DNA of 64,000 nucleotides from Acidaminococcus fermentans DSM 20731 (GCF_000025305.1 NC_013740.1:682001-746000); one strand, 5' to 3'. Counted from the stretch's first letter, positions 1 to 8,591 are shown. Notes: a model not told the origin generated them from the sequence alone. Program-made: numbers and translations.

Positions 1-107
1 GAAGGACGGCCACCTGGAAGGATGTGTGTCTGGATGGGGCAGGGGTAGTGGCCGGGATTGTGATGTGGAGAATGGGAAATGAGATGGGGAATTTGTTGAA
101 AAGATAG
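1..107 (+). pseudogene. possible C-terminal end of a membrane protein (flippase-like), 5' cut by window
   Basis: An open frame enters from the left edge and stops at TAG 105-107, giving about 34 residues with a hydrophobic stretch (DGAGVVAGIVMW) and a basic end (LLKR). The pattern of a last membrane helix followed by a short charged tail resembles the C-terminus of Wzx-type polysaccharide flippases, and a clearer flippase fragment lies at 4519-4983. I cannot tell whether this is an intact gene end or a remnant. Low confidence. Confidence 0.25.
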
Positions 108-149
108 GGTAGTATTATTGCTTCCAGTTAAGATATATTAAGCATGAGT

Positions 150-199
150 ATAAAATTCTAAGTCCCATTGATTTGATGAAATGGTATTTAGAATTTTAT
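150..199. promoter_or_regulatory. 12-bp perfect inverted repeat upstream of the ATPase/protease pair
   Basis: ATAAAATTCTAA (150-161) is the exact reverse complement of TTAGAATTTTAT (188-199), with a 26-nt spacer. It lies 74 nt upstream of the preferred start of the AAA ATPase gene and could be an operator or the hairpin of a terminator for the gene to the left, because T-rich sequence follows it. Two copies of TTTTTGTCCC (around 200 and 220) follow directly. Confidence 0.4.
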
Positions 200-272
200 T
201 TTTGTCCCCAAATTGACTTTTTTGTCCCAGAAGGATATACTGATACAAAGAGGCAGAAGGAGCTGGAGTGTG

Positions 273-1346
273 ATGAAAAAGAAAGATATTATAAATTTAA
301 TCAGGTGTTTTGTAGAGGGCAATAAAACTGGTTTTAAAACGACCGCCATTCAAATTGCTCATGATTTTGATCAGAATGGTGATACCCAACTTGCACTCTA
401 TATCATGTCGCTTTTATCAGAAGCAAACTCATTTATTCCACAAGTACAGGATTCTACGACAATATTGGATCAACCACAGTTTTTTGAAAAAGTAACTGAC
501 TTCGAAGAAATGTTGTTATTGCCAGATTCCATTACGAATGATGTATTGGGCCTTGTAAATGCTATTAACTATCATATGGGTCTTCACCGATTCCTTTTTG
601 AGGGAGCCCCTGGAACAGGAAAGACAGAAGCCGTGAAACAATTGGGGAGAATTTTAAAAAGGGATGTTTATGTAATCAATTTTTCAGAAATTATTGATAG
701 TAAATTAGGACAAACTACGAAAAATATTGATTGTTTATTTAAGCAGATGAATGGATTTTATGAAAAACAAAAGGCTATTTTTTTGTTTGATGAAATTGAT
801 GCTTTAGCTTTGGATAGAACCAATAATCATGATGTAAGAGAAATGGGAAGAGCGACGTCTGCTTTATTAAAAAGCTTGGACCAACTGGATAAAGAAGTTA
901 TTTTAGTGGCTACAACTAACCTGGTCATGTATTTTGATAAAGCATTATTAAGGAGATTTGATTCTGTTATTAGTTTTAATCGATATACAAATGAGGATTT
1001 ACTTACAATTGCTGAAAAAATCTTAAATCGCTATTTAGACCAGGCGCATCTGAAAAAACGGGATATTCGTTTATTTCGGAAAATCATGCAATTAAAGAAG
1101 AATTTACCGTATCCAGGGGATTTAAAAAATATGATTCGCACGGCTATTGCCTTCAGCAACCCGAATGACGAGGAAGATTATTTTAGAAGGCTATATAGTG
1201 AGATTACGGGTAAACGTTCCAATAATTTACAACAGTTGAGAAAAGACAATTTCACAGTTAGAGAAATGGCCATATTGACTGGAAAATCAAAAAGCACCAT
1301 TGATCGTGAATTAAAGGAGGCAAAGTCTGATGAACAATCTGCTTGA
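273..1346 (+). CDS. AAA+ ATPase, IetA-like partner of a subtilisin-like protease
   Basis: This is a single AAA ATPase domain of 357 aa, starting at ATG 273 behind AAGGAG (10-nt gap). An in-frame start at 213 lacks such a site. Walker A is GAPGTGKT at about residues 111-118, Walker B FLFDEID has D173/E174, a sensor-1 Asn lies in VATTNL, and a paired arginine follows in LLRRFD. The last 30 residues look like a short helix-turn-helix (MAILTGKSKSTIDREL). The gene overlaps the downstream S8 protease by 17 bp. In ietAS systems the ATPase is thought to restrain or license the protease, and ietAS is known as an anti-phage and plasmid-linked toxin/antitoxin pair. Family assignment is from motifs and gene pairing. 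Codon use is AT-rich, unlike the core genome. Confidence 0.8.
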   Translation: MKKKDIINLIRCFVEGNKTGFKTTAIQIAHDFDQNGDTQLALYIMSLLSEANSFIPQVQDSTTILDQPQFFEKVTDFEEMLLLPDSITNDVLGLVNAINYHMGLHRFLFEGAPGTGKTEAVKQLGRILKRDVYVINFSEIIDSKLGQTTKNIDCLFKQMNGFYEKQKAIFLFDEIDALALDRTNNHDVREMGRATSALLKSLDQLDKEVILVATTNLVMYFDKALLRRFDSVISFNRYTNEDLLTIAEKILNRYLDQAHLKKRDIRLFRKIMQLKKNLPYPGDLKNMIRTAIAFSNPNDEEDYFRRLYSEITGKRSNNLQQLRKDNFTVREMAILTGKSKSTIDRELKEAKSDEQSA

Positions 1347-3585
1347 GCTAAAAGGTGAATTTCAGCATATGAAAAATATTCCTGGTGGAGGTTCCCTAAG
1401 CCTGAAGAAAAAACAGGTGGTGGAAGCAAAACATCTTTCAGAACTTGCTAATGAATTGGAAAAAATTTCTTCTTATTGGGAAAAACATACAGAATTAGAA
1501 GGGGCTTTATTAAGTGCACATCATGATAGGGTGATTCCTAAATCCATGCGGCTACAGTTTTTATTTTCCAAAGGAAAATCAGTACCCAATGATTTTGTTG
1601 TTGGAGCAAAATTTGAAAAAAAAGATGATAAATCAGAGCAGAAATGTCATGTGTTTACATATTTTTTGCCATTGGAAATAGTAAAAAAAGCAATCAATCT
1701 ACTAAAAATAACTGCAGAGGTTATTCAAAATGAATATGACGGAGTTATAGATTATAACAAGTTTGAATCCATTAAGAAGAATTTCCATAGTAAGAAGATA
1801 AAAAGGTATCCATTTCAAAAAGTGATCATTGATGGTTCGAATGTGTCATATTTTCAGATTGATAGAGTAGTAAAAGATGTCCAAGAGGATACTTTGGTAA
1901 CGATTTATAAAACTAATGAAAACCTTCCAACAAGGAAGCTTCTTGCAAGATTTGGTATTTATATCCCACAAGAACGGATTATTGACGAACTGACTATACA
2001 AATGCGACCTGAGGAACTTGCAATATTATTGGATAAAGCGCCTTATCTGGTTTCTATGGGTGTTAATGACTTGACAACTTATGTGCCTGAAGAAGTTCCA
2101 CTTATTTCGGATCAGGAAGAAAGAATCATTCCGTCTCCGAAAAATGAACCGATTGTCGGAGTTATCGATACTCCATTTAGAGAGAACGTGTATTTTCATG
2201 AATGGGTAGAATATATTAATTACATTCCTGATGGGATTCCAATCCAAGATAAAGATTACACTCATGGAACGGAAGTTACATCTATTATTGTGGATGGACC
2301 TAAGGGGAATCCACAGTATGATGATGGATGTGGGAGATTTCGAGTCCGACATTTTGGCGTAGCTCTTTCCGGAAGATTTAGCTCATTTTCTGTAATTCAG
2401 AATATTAGAAGAATTATAAGCTTGAATAAGGATATTAAAGTATGGAATTTGTCTTTAGGATCTATTTTGGAGATCAATGAAAATTTTATTTCTCCAGAAG
2501 CAGCTGAATTGGATAAGTTACAAAATGAATTTGACGTCATTTTTGTAATAGCTGGGACTAATTTGCCGCATGGTCAAGAAGGAAACCCCAATTATAGAAT
2601 AGGAGCTCCAGCGGATTCTTTAAATGGTATCGTAGTGAATGCTGTAAATAATAAAGGCCAAAGTGCATCCTATTCGCGGACCGGTCCTGTTTTGTCCTTT
2701 TTTGTAAAACCAGATGTAAGTTATTATGGTGGGGATGGAAAATGTAAAGATTATATGGTTGTTTGTCAAGACGATATGGGACAAGCATATAACACTGGAA
2801 CTTCATTTGCAGCACCTTGGGTTACTCGAAAAGTTGCCTATCTGATTTACGTGATGGGGTTGAGCCGTGAAGTTGCCAAAGCTTTATTAATTGATTCCGC
2901 AGCAGGATGGCATTGCAAAATTGACAATAAAAAAGGGTACGGAGTTTTACCTAGATCCATTCAAGACATCTTAAAATCAGAAGATGACGAAATTAAATTT
3001 TTGGTTTATGGAACGACAGAAAACTATACTACCTATAATTATCAATTGCCGATTCCTATAACAGATGATAAATTTCCCTATCTGGCAAGGGCGACCTTGG
3101 TTTATTTTCCGTTATGTAACCGAAATCAAGGTGTTGATTATACAAATACAGAACTGGATTTTCATTTTGGCCGAGTTGCTACCAATAAAAAAAATAACCA
3201 GCCATATATTAAATCGATTAATGGGAATTTACAAGCCGAAAAAGGGGGGAATGGTATTTATGAAATTGATGCAAGGAGAGATTATCGGAAATGGGATAAT
3301 GTTAAATTTGTTTCTGATGTGTTGAAGTCCACTGTCAAACCTCGGACAGTCTATGAAAAAGGTATGTGGGGAATTAAAATCTACTGTAAAAATAGATTGT
3401 CTTCATCTGTACAATCAGGAATACCTTTTGGTTTGGTGGTCACTCTAAAAGAAATCAATGGGGTTAATAGATATGCAACTTTTATACAGATGTGTCAGGC
3501 AAAAGGTTGGATTGTAAATGAAGTCAGCATTGAAAATCGTATTGATATTTATCTGAAAGGAGAAGAAAGTATAGAGCTAGATTAA
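1330..3585 (+). CDS. subtilisin-like serine protease (S8), IetS-like
   Basis: This 751-aa cytoplasmic protein has no signal peptide. After a ~270-residue N-terminal region comes an S8 domain with a full catalytic set: Asp280 in VGVIDTPF, His312 in YTHGTEVTSII, oxyanion Asn411 in VIAGTNLPHG and Ser492 in NTGTSFAAPWV. About 200 residues follow and may be a beta-rich substrate domain. The start overlaps the end of the AAA ATPase gene, so the two are co-translated. Absence of export signals and pairing with an AAA ATPase fit the IetS type (intracellular protease effector) better than a secreted subtilase. The natural trigger and substrates are unknown. IS21 debris starts 17 bp after the stop, so any third gene would have been lost. 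Confidence 0.85.
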   Translation: MNNLLELKGEFQHMKNIPGGGSLSLKKKQVVEAKHLSELANELEKISSYWEKHTELEGALLSAHHDRVIPKSMRLQFLFSKGKSVPNDFVVGAKFEKKDDKSEQKCHVFTYFLPLEIVKKAINLLKITAEVIQNEYDGVIDYNKFESIKKNFHSKKIKRYPFQKVIIDGSNVSYFQIDRVVKDVQEDTLVTIYKTNENLPTRKLLARFGIYIPQERIIDELTIQMRPEELAILLDKAPYLVSMGVNDLTTYVPEEVPLISDQEERIIPSPKNEPIVGVIDTPFRENVYFHEWVEYINYIPDGIPIQDKDYTHGTEVTSIIVDGPKGNPQYDDGCGRFRVRHFGVALSGRFSSFSVIQNIRRIISLNKDIKVWNLSLGSILEINENFISPEAAELDKLQNEFDVIFVIAGTNLPHGQEGNPNYRIGAPADSLNGIVVNAVNNKGQSASYSRTGPVLSFFVKPDVSYYGGDGKCKDYMVVCQDDMGQAYNTGTSFAAPWVTRKVAYLIYVMGLSREVAKALLIDSAAGWHCKIDNKKGYGVLPRSIQDILKSEDDEIKFLVYGTTENYTTYNYQLPIPITDDKFPYLARATLVYFPLCNRNQGVDYTNTELDFHFGRVATNKKNNQPYIKSINGNLQAEKGGNGIYEIDARRDYRKWDNVKFVSDVLKSTVKPRTVYEKGMWGIKIYCKNRLSSSVQSGIPFGLVVTLKEINGVNRYATFIQMCQAKGWIVNEVSIENRIDIYLKGEESIELD

Positions 3586-3601
3586 TATTTAAAGTTGCTT
3601 A

Positions 3602-3799
3602 GTGTCAAGGGCGGAATATTTTTGACCCATGGGGGTGCGGATATTTTTTTGGACCTACACCGCAATGCCCTGCATCTTCCTATATTGTATTGGACTCATA
3701 CCGCCAAGTGAAACTTTAATCCTTTTTCAGCATATCAGTGGATATATTGATTCAATATATGAATGCAGTTAAGGCCGGACTATAATTGACCTAAAGGGG
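3602..3799 (+). mobile_element. IS21-family left end with internal repeats
   Basis: The stretch opens with TGTCAAGGGCGG, a TG-start typical of IS21-family ends, and carries a repeated unit containing GGGGGTGCGGAT, at about 3632-3643 and again at about 3796-3807. Subterminal repeats of this kind are a known IS21-family feature (transposase binding). The second repeat runs straight into the istB remnant, so istA has been deleted. No gene is present here. Confidence 0.5.
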
Positions 3800-4264
3800 G
3801 TGCGGATCCCGGCCGTGAAGACACTGGAGAAATTTGATTTTTCGTTCCAGCCCAGCCTGAATCCGAAACAGCTCCAGGAACTGCGTACACTTGCTTTTGT
3901 GGAACGAGGTGAAAATCTGATCCTGCTGGGCCCGCCGGGGGTCGGCAAGACACACCTGGCTACCGCGTTTGCGGTAGAAGCTCTGCACCACGGCAAAACC
4001 GCATACTTCATTACGCTAGCCCATCTTATTGAAGATCTGGAAAAACGACGGGAAAAAGGGCTGCTGTCCAGGCGCTGCAAATTTTACGCCCGGCCAGATA
4101 TCCTGGTGATAGATGAAGTTGGCTATATGCAGCTGAGCCGGCAACAGGCAGAATTGCTGTTCCAGATTGTCTGCGCCCGCTATGAGCGGGGCACCATAAT
4201 TATGACCAGCAACAAGTATTTCAGTGACTGGGGTGAACTCATGAGCGATTCAGTGTGTATGTGA
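3800..4264 (+). pseudogene. istB: istB remnant (IS21-family helper ATPase), truncated at both ends
   Basis: The 154-codon frame starts at a chance GTG. It matches the middle of IstB: PAVKTLEKFDF, Walker A LLGPPGVGKTHLA, Walker B DILVIDEVGY and the MTSNKYFSDWGELMSD segment. Complete IstB is about 250 aa. Here the first ~40 residues are missing, and the C-terminus breaks off after SDSV, where the usual ATAILDRLLHH motif should follow. The break coincides with an IS30 fragment on the opposite strand. The GC-rich codon use contrasts with the AT-rich genes on both sides. It is non-functional without IstA. Confidence 0.85.
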
Positions 4265-4430
4265 TAGCTGGAATGTACTCATCATCACTGGCAGTACGGC
4301 GCAGCTCTCGCGAGATTGTAGACTTGCTTCTGCCTAGTAACTCAGCAATGGCAGTGACAGATTTCCCCTCATCATAAAAAAGTAGTATCTTTTCGCACTC
4401 AATTAGTGTAAGATGTTTGTAGTGGCACAT
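4239..4430 (-). pseudogene. IS30-family transposase, N-terminal fragment
   Basis: The minus-strand frame starts at 4430 behind AGGAGG and encodes the N-terminal helix-turn-helix of an IS30-family transposase (AELLGRSKSTISRELRR). Homology ends around EYIPA, near base 4262; the remaining codons read into IS21 sequence. About 250-300 residues, including the DDE catalytic domain, are missing. Upstream, 4431-4518 is the element's promoter region and left terminus (TGTTGCACTTACATTGTAAAT on the plus strand), which abuts the flippase remnant. Confidence 0.8.
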
Positions 4431-4518
4431 AGCTCCTCCTGGGATCTGAGTTGGCAGACACCATTATACCAGAAGTCTATGTGTCATTTCTTTATTTTGT
4501 TGCACTTACATTGTAAAT

Positions 4519-4983
4519 CCGCCCATATTACCCTTCACCATCGACCTGATCCAGAACGTCGGACTCTCTATTTTACAAGCCATGAACCGGTACGATTCCA
4601 GAGCAAGAGTCTACTTCTGCACCGGCCTGCTGAACCTGTTCCTGGCAATCCCTCTGGCCATCCGCTTCGGAGGCATCGGCTGTGCCTTTGCTACAGGGCT
4701 CTCCATGTTTCTGGGCAATGGAGTTGTGATGAACTGGTTTTACAAAAAACACATAGGTCTGGATATCCCCGGCTTCTGGAGACAGATTGGTCGGATTACC
4801 GTCCCTGTTTTGATTTGCTTGGGGATGTGGGCAATGAGTGGATTGTCGGAATGGGGAAAGTGTTGTTTGTTGGAAAGGTACTGGGGTACACGGTATTGTA
4901 TGGTGTTGTGATTTACAGGTTGGCTATGAATGAGGAAGAGAAGGAGAAAATTCGGGGGATTGCTGGGAAGGTAAGAAGATGAT
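4519..4983 (+). pseudogene. oligosaccharide flippase (Wzx/MATE-like) C-terminal remnant, frameshifted
   Basis: The reading begins in mid-protein right after the IS30 end (IDLIQNVGLSILQAMNRYDSR), passes through membrane segments (LLNLFLAIPLAIRFGGIG, FATGLSMFLGN), and continues past about base 4855 only by a change of frame, ending KVLGYTVLYGVVIY then a charged tail and TGA 4981-4983. This architecture is that of the last part of a polysaccharide (O-unit/teichoic acid) exporter. The 5' half is missing and the frameshift makes it non-functional. It suggests the island was built inside a capsule or surface polysaccharide cluster. Confidence 0.7.
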
Positions 4984-4985
4984 AG

Positions 4986-5023
4986 CAAAATGGCAGAAAG
5001 CTGAGGGCCTTCTGCCATTTTGT
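4986..5023 (+). terminator. intrinsic terminator
   Basis: A perfect 12-bp stem AAAATGGCAGAA / TTCTGCCATTTT (4987-4998 and 5010-5021) with an 11-nt loop, symmetrical enough to act on both strands. It ends the flippase remnant. Confidence 0.75.
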
Positions 5024-5197
5024 TATGAATAGAAACATAATTATGGAACTCTTTGCATTTATGAAAAAATATGATATTCTATAGAAAAACGAACTGAAGT
5101 TCATATAATGGTCTGAAGATAAATTTGACGGATGTAAAATTTGAGTGCAATTTAGATATTATTAATATTTCACTTTAATAATTTGGGGGTAAAATTC

Positions 5198-6310
5198 ATG
5201 ACTATAGCGTTGCGTCAAGGAAAAGCAAAGAGCATCTTAGAAAATTCGAGATCCTGTGTATTGACAGCTGTCGAAACATATAATCGTCCAAATAATCTTT
5301 ATAGAAGCGAAAATTATATTGTACTCATGATTATTGGATGGACTAAATTGTTGCATGCATATTTTCAAGCAAAAATTGGGAGTAAGTATTTTTATAAGGC
5401 TGAAAATGGAAGATATAAAAAAGTTAATGGAGAAAAAAGAGCTTGGGATTTGAAAGAGTGTATAAAACAGTTTAATAAAAGAGAACCAGAATTTAAATTA
5501 AGCGAAGCTGTCAGAAAAAATTTATATTTTTTCATTGGGATTAGAAATAAAATAGAACATTCATTTTGGTGTGGTTCTGATTTGGATATGTATGTATTCG
5601 GTGAATGTCAAGCACTTCTATTTAACTATGAAAAGCTGCTAAACGAACTTTTTGGTGATAGTTATGCTATTGAAGGGTGTTTGGCTTTTGCGTTGCAATT
5701 TTCACATAGAAGATCTGAAAATCAGAGTATATCACAAAAAATGTTATTGTCCAAAGAAATACGGGATTTAAAGAATTATATAGATAAATATAAAACTGAT
5801 TTAAATCAGGATGTTTATGACAGTCAGGAATATAGTATAAAACTTTTATTAATTCCTAAGGTGAGTAATACGAACAGGCACGATATGGCTTTAGAATTTG
5901 TAAATTGGAATGCAATAGATGAAAAGGATAGAGAAAGTTATCAAAAGGTCACCGCAATTATAAAGGATAAAATTGTGTATAAAAATGCGTCAAACGTTGA
6001 TTTATTAAAGCCTTCAGATGTGATAGAAAAAGTAAAACAGAGAACTGGTGAATCACTTAATATAGCTAATCACACTTGCTTATGGAAATCTTTTGGAGTT
6101 AGACCGGAAACAAATTCTCAGGATAAATTTGATACTATTGATAAATATTGTTTGTATGATGAACCACACAATGATTATTTATATACAGGTGAGTGGGTTA
6201 ATTTTATTGTGAATCTTATAGAGAAATATAAATTTAATAAAGATAATATAAAAGAACGCTGCGAGACCAAACTTGACTTGAAGGAATATGAATATAATGG
6301 AGGTTGCTAG
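5198..6310 (+). CDS. DUF3644-like protein with HEPN-type RNKIEH motif
   Basis: 370 aa, starting at ATG 5198 behind a G-rich Shine-Dalgarno sequence; an upstream TTG at 5183 is less likely. Residues ~15-160 match the DUF3644 pattern as I know it (ETYNRP..YRSENYIVLMIIGWTKLLHAYF, then KYFYK...NGRYKKVNGEKRAWDL). A canonical HEPN-ribonuclease motif Rx4H lies at residues 116-121 (RNKIEH), preceded by a hydrophobic helix, so an RNase toxin role is plausible; this is inference. The remaining ~200 residues are charged and unassigned. The gene is AT-rich and ends one base before the ATG of an OLD-like ATPase, so the two form a tight operon. Confidence 0.7.
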   Translation: MTIALRQGKAKSILENSRSCVLTAVETYNRPNNLYRSENYIVLMIIGWTKLLHAYFQAKIGSKYFYKAENGRYKKVNGEKRAWDLKECIKQFNKREPEFKLSEAVRKNLYFFIGIRNKIEHSFWCGSDLDMYVFGECQALLFNYEKLLNELFGDSYAIEGCLAFALQFSHRRSENQSISQKMLLSKEIRDLKNYIDKYKTDLNQDVYDSQEYSIKLLLIPKVSNTNRHDMALEFVNWNAIDEKDRESYQKVTAIIKDKIVYKNASNVDLLKPSDVIEKVKQRTGESLNIANHTCLWKSFGVRPETNSQDKFDTIDKYCLYDEPHNDYLYTGEWVNFIVNLIEKYKFNKDNIKERCETKLDLKEYEYNGGC

Positions 6311-8038
6311 ATGGAGTGGAAAATAAATCCAAATGATACAGAACCAGGAATATATGTATCGGAAATTGAATTTAATGATGGAAGTAAAGTAGAAGATATT
6401 GGCACGGATGACATTATTGTTTTTGTGGGGGCCAATAATGTAGGAAAAAGTCAGACATTAAAAGATATTTATTATGGTCTAGGGGATGAAAATGTTTCTA
6501 TTTTAAAGAATCTGCATGCTCTGGTTAAAGGGTGTCCACAGGATGTTATTAATCTTGTTAAAGACAAGGGAACATGTTTTCAACAGACAAATAATAACAT
6601 ATTCTATATACTCGGTAAGGGATTTTCTATAACAAATATACCTTATTATATGGAGGGTGGCTGTAGGCAGCATGAGGTATTAAGGGATTTGTTCGTTTGT
6701 AATATCGATACAGAAAAGCGCCTTTCAGTTTGCCGACCAGCAGATTTGATTAGACGTGATGCTATTAGAGCACATCCAATTCATTATCTTGCTTTTGAAC
6801 CCTCTATTAGAAAAAAATTCTCTGAATACTTTAAGAGGGCATTTCATAAATCTATCGAACCTAATGTGCTGTTTGGAAGCCAGATTCCTCTTATGGTGAC
6901 AGATGGCAAGATTCATTTGGCTGCCGAGGATTATAATGATGAAACGGAAAGAGTAGAAGCGTACGGAGTTGAACTGAATAAATATCCCCAAGCTCATGAA
7001 CAAGGTGATGGAATCAAAGGATTCATTGGTATTTTACTGTATCTGATTTTAGATTTTTATAGGGTCTATCTGATTGATGAACCTGAAGCTTTTCTTCATC
7101 CACCACAAGCCAGAATCATGGGACAGTTGATAGGAGAACTAAGTGCGGGGAAAAAACAGATTTTCATTTCCACACATAGTGAACAGCTGATCCAAGGGCT
7201 TTTAGACACAGCATCTGAAAGGGTTAAAATTGTAAGGATAACAAGAAATCAGAATATAAATCATGCATCAGTTTTAAATGCAGAAGATATAGAACGGGTA
7301 TGGCGTGATCCAATCTTGAGATATTCCAATATTCTGGAAGGACTCTTTTACAAAAACGTGATTCTTTGTGAAAGCGATTCTGATTGTCGGTTTTATTCTA
7401 TTATGAATGACCATTTGCAAAAAGAACAGGGGAGATATGCTGATACATTCTTTACTTATTCCGGTGGCAAACAGAGGATCCCTGTGATTTTAAATGCGTT
7501 ATCATCTTTAGGCGTAGAGACAAAGGTTATTACGGATTTTGATGTGCTTAATAATAAAATTATATTTGAAAAAATATGTAAGGCTTGTCATATTGATTGG
7601 GATTCGATTCAAAAGGATTACCAAGTCTTTTATGATGCCGTTAACAGAAAGTCTAAGTTAAGCATGAAACCGAAAAAAGAAATTCTTACCGAAATTGAAC
7701 AGATAACAAAAAAGGGGGAAGGAAACGATTACTATACGGAAAATGATGTACGGAAGATTAAAGAAATGTTAAAGGGGAAATCTTATTGGAGTATATTAAA
7801 AGAGTCTGGTGAAAATGCGATTCCTGCGGGTGAGCCGAGTCAAGCTTTTAACAAGATTAATCAAGTCGCCAGAGAACATAATTTATTTATCGTACCGGTA
7901 GGTGAACTGGAATGCTTTGTTAAAGAAATCAGTTCGCATGGGCCGAATTGGGTGAATGATGTTTTGGAGAAATATCGCAACTTAAATGATTCTGTTTATG
8001 ATAAGGTAAGGGCATTCTTAGGTCTGTTGAATTTATAA
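6311..8038 (+). CDS. OLD-like AAA ATPase with C-terminal TOPRIM nuclease domain
   Basis: This 575-aa protein has ABC/SMC-type ATPase halves in residues ~1-330: Walker A GANNVGKSQ (Lys46), Walker B VYLIDEPEAFLHPP (Asp256, Glu257) and a switch histidine in ISTHSEQL. A TOPRIM domain follows: Glu354 with SDSD in VILCESDSD, then DxD (Asp409, Asp411) in VITDFD. This is the architecture of OLD-family nucleases and of GajA (Gabija), but no UvrD-type GajB partner is present; the partner is the DUF3644-like protein. The ATG directly follows the stop of that gene, with GGAGG inside its last codons. Likely role: nucleic-acid-sensing ATPase/nuclease in phage defence (inference). Confidence 0.8.
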   Translation: MEWKINPNDTEPGIYVSEIEFNDGSKVEDIGTDDIIVFVGANNVGKSQTLKDIYYGLGDENVSILKNLHALVKGCPQDVINLVKDKGTCFQQTNNNIFYILGKGFSITNIPYYMEGGCRQHEVLRDLFVCNIDTEKRLSVCRPADLIRRDAIRAHPIHYLAFEPSIRKKFSEYFKRAFHKSIEPNVLFGSQIPLMVTDGKIHLAAEDYNDETERVEAYGVELNKYPQAHEQGDGIKGFIGILLYLILDFYRVYLIDEPEAFLHPPQARIMGQLIGELSAGKKQIFISTHSEQLIQGLLDTASERVKIVRITRNQNINHASVLNAEDIERVWRDPILRYSNILEGLFYKNVILCESDSDCRFYSIMNDHLQKEQGRYADTFFTYSGGKQRIPVILNALSSLGVETKVITDFDVLNNKIIFEKICKACHIDWDSIQKDYQVFYDAVNRKSKLSMKPKKEILTEIEQITKKGEGNDYYTENDVRKIKEMLKGKSYWSILKESGENAIPAGEPSQAFNKINQVAREHNLFIVPVGELECFVKEISSHGPNWVNDVLEKYRNLNDSVYDKVRAFLGLLNL

Positions 8039-8054
8039 TTAGAGAGGGAATCCT

Positions 8055-8105
8055 ATGTGGAAAGAGTATTTGCTGATTATTGGGCTTTTTTCTTTTATTA
8101 TGTAA
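8055..8105 (+). pseudogene. start of a third operon gene, cut off by an IS66 end
   Basis: ATG 8055 lies 16 bp after the OLD-like gene, behind GAGGGA. It encodes MWKEYLLIIGLFSFIM and then stops at a TAA that overlaps the first bases of the IS66 terminus (GTAAGCG from 8102). Sixteen residues with a hydrophobic core look like the N-terminus of a membrane protein, so the original gene was probably truncated by the insertion. No downstream part is seen in the window. Confidence 0.45.
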
Positions 8106-8261
8106 GCGCTTAAAAATTCGGTGTATGGAATTACCACCTTCAGTTTGAGATAATACGGATGTTCAAAATATCGCACGAAAAAAAACGAATTTCTCTACGG
8201 TGTGCAACGTGTCGTTTTTTTCGAGCCATTCGTGTCACTCATTTCTGGAGATGGTTTTGTT
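8102..8261 (+). mobile_element. IS66-family left end, copy 1
   Basis: It begins GTAAGCGCTTAAAAATTCGG, and GTAAGCG is the usual IS66-family tip. About 140 bp are repeated with few differences at 10170-10310. A short hairpin sits around CGCACGAAAAAAAACG. This copy leads into a tnpA-like frame; tnpB and tnpC are absent. Confidence 0.65.
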
Positions 8262-8573
8262 TTGGGTGAAATCCAACGCATAAAACATCAGAAGGCTCTG
8301 GAATACTGGAGCCAGATTTTAAAGGAGCAACAGGAAAGCGGTCTTTGCATCAAGGCGTTCTGTCGGTCACGTCAGATGAGCCATCATGCCATGTATTACT
8401 GGATCAAGGGACTGAGAGAGGAAGCGCTGTTGGTCAATCCTCAGGCACCCGCCTGTACTACTCAATTTGCGCCCGTCTCTATGGCTCAGGAGCAACAGCA
8501 TTCCTGCGGGAAGATGGTCGTCTACGTGGGTTCTGCTTCTCTTGAAATCCCTGAGGTGTTAAGGTCGGATTAA
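8262..8573 (+). pseudogene. tnpA: IS66-family accessory protein TnpA, truncated element
   Basis: TTG 8262 (GGAG 11 nt upstream) opens a ~103-codon frame with the TnpA helix-turn-helix (ALEYWSQILKEQQESGL..AFCRSRQMSHHAMYYWIKGLR) and the C-terminal LEIPE motif. The last residues (VLRSD) come from the adjoining 24-bp repeat unit, so the gene lost its tail. The required tnpB and the large DDE transposase tnpC are gone, so the element is dead. Confidence 0.75.
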
Positions 8574-8586
8574 AAAAGCCATGGCT
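8563..8586. repeat. single unit of the 24-bp repeat family
   Basis: GGTCGGATTAAAAAAGCCAT is the same unit that closes the arrays at 10314-10409 and 11390-11461. It abuts the truncated tnpA. Confidence 0.6.
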
Positions 8587-8591
8587 TATTT

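Noticed and set aside
4413-4982. 189-codon plus-strand frame over the IS30 end and flippase remnant
   Set aside because: Only its last ~45 codons match flippase sequence; the rest is IS30 non-coding strand and out-of-frame reading.
6311-8038. Gabija system (GajA)
   Set aside because: GajA-like architecture, but no UvrD-type GajB follows; the partner is a DUF3644-like protein.
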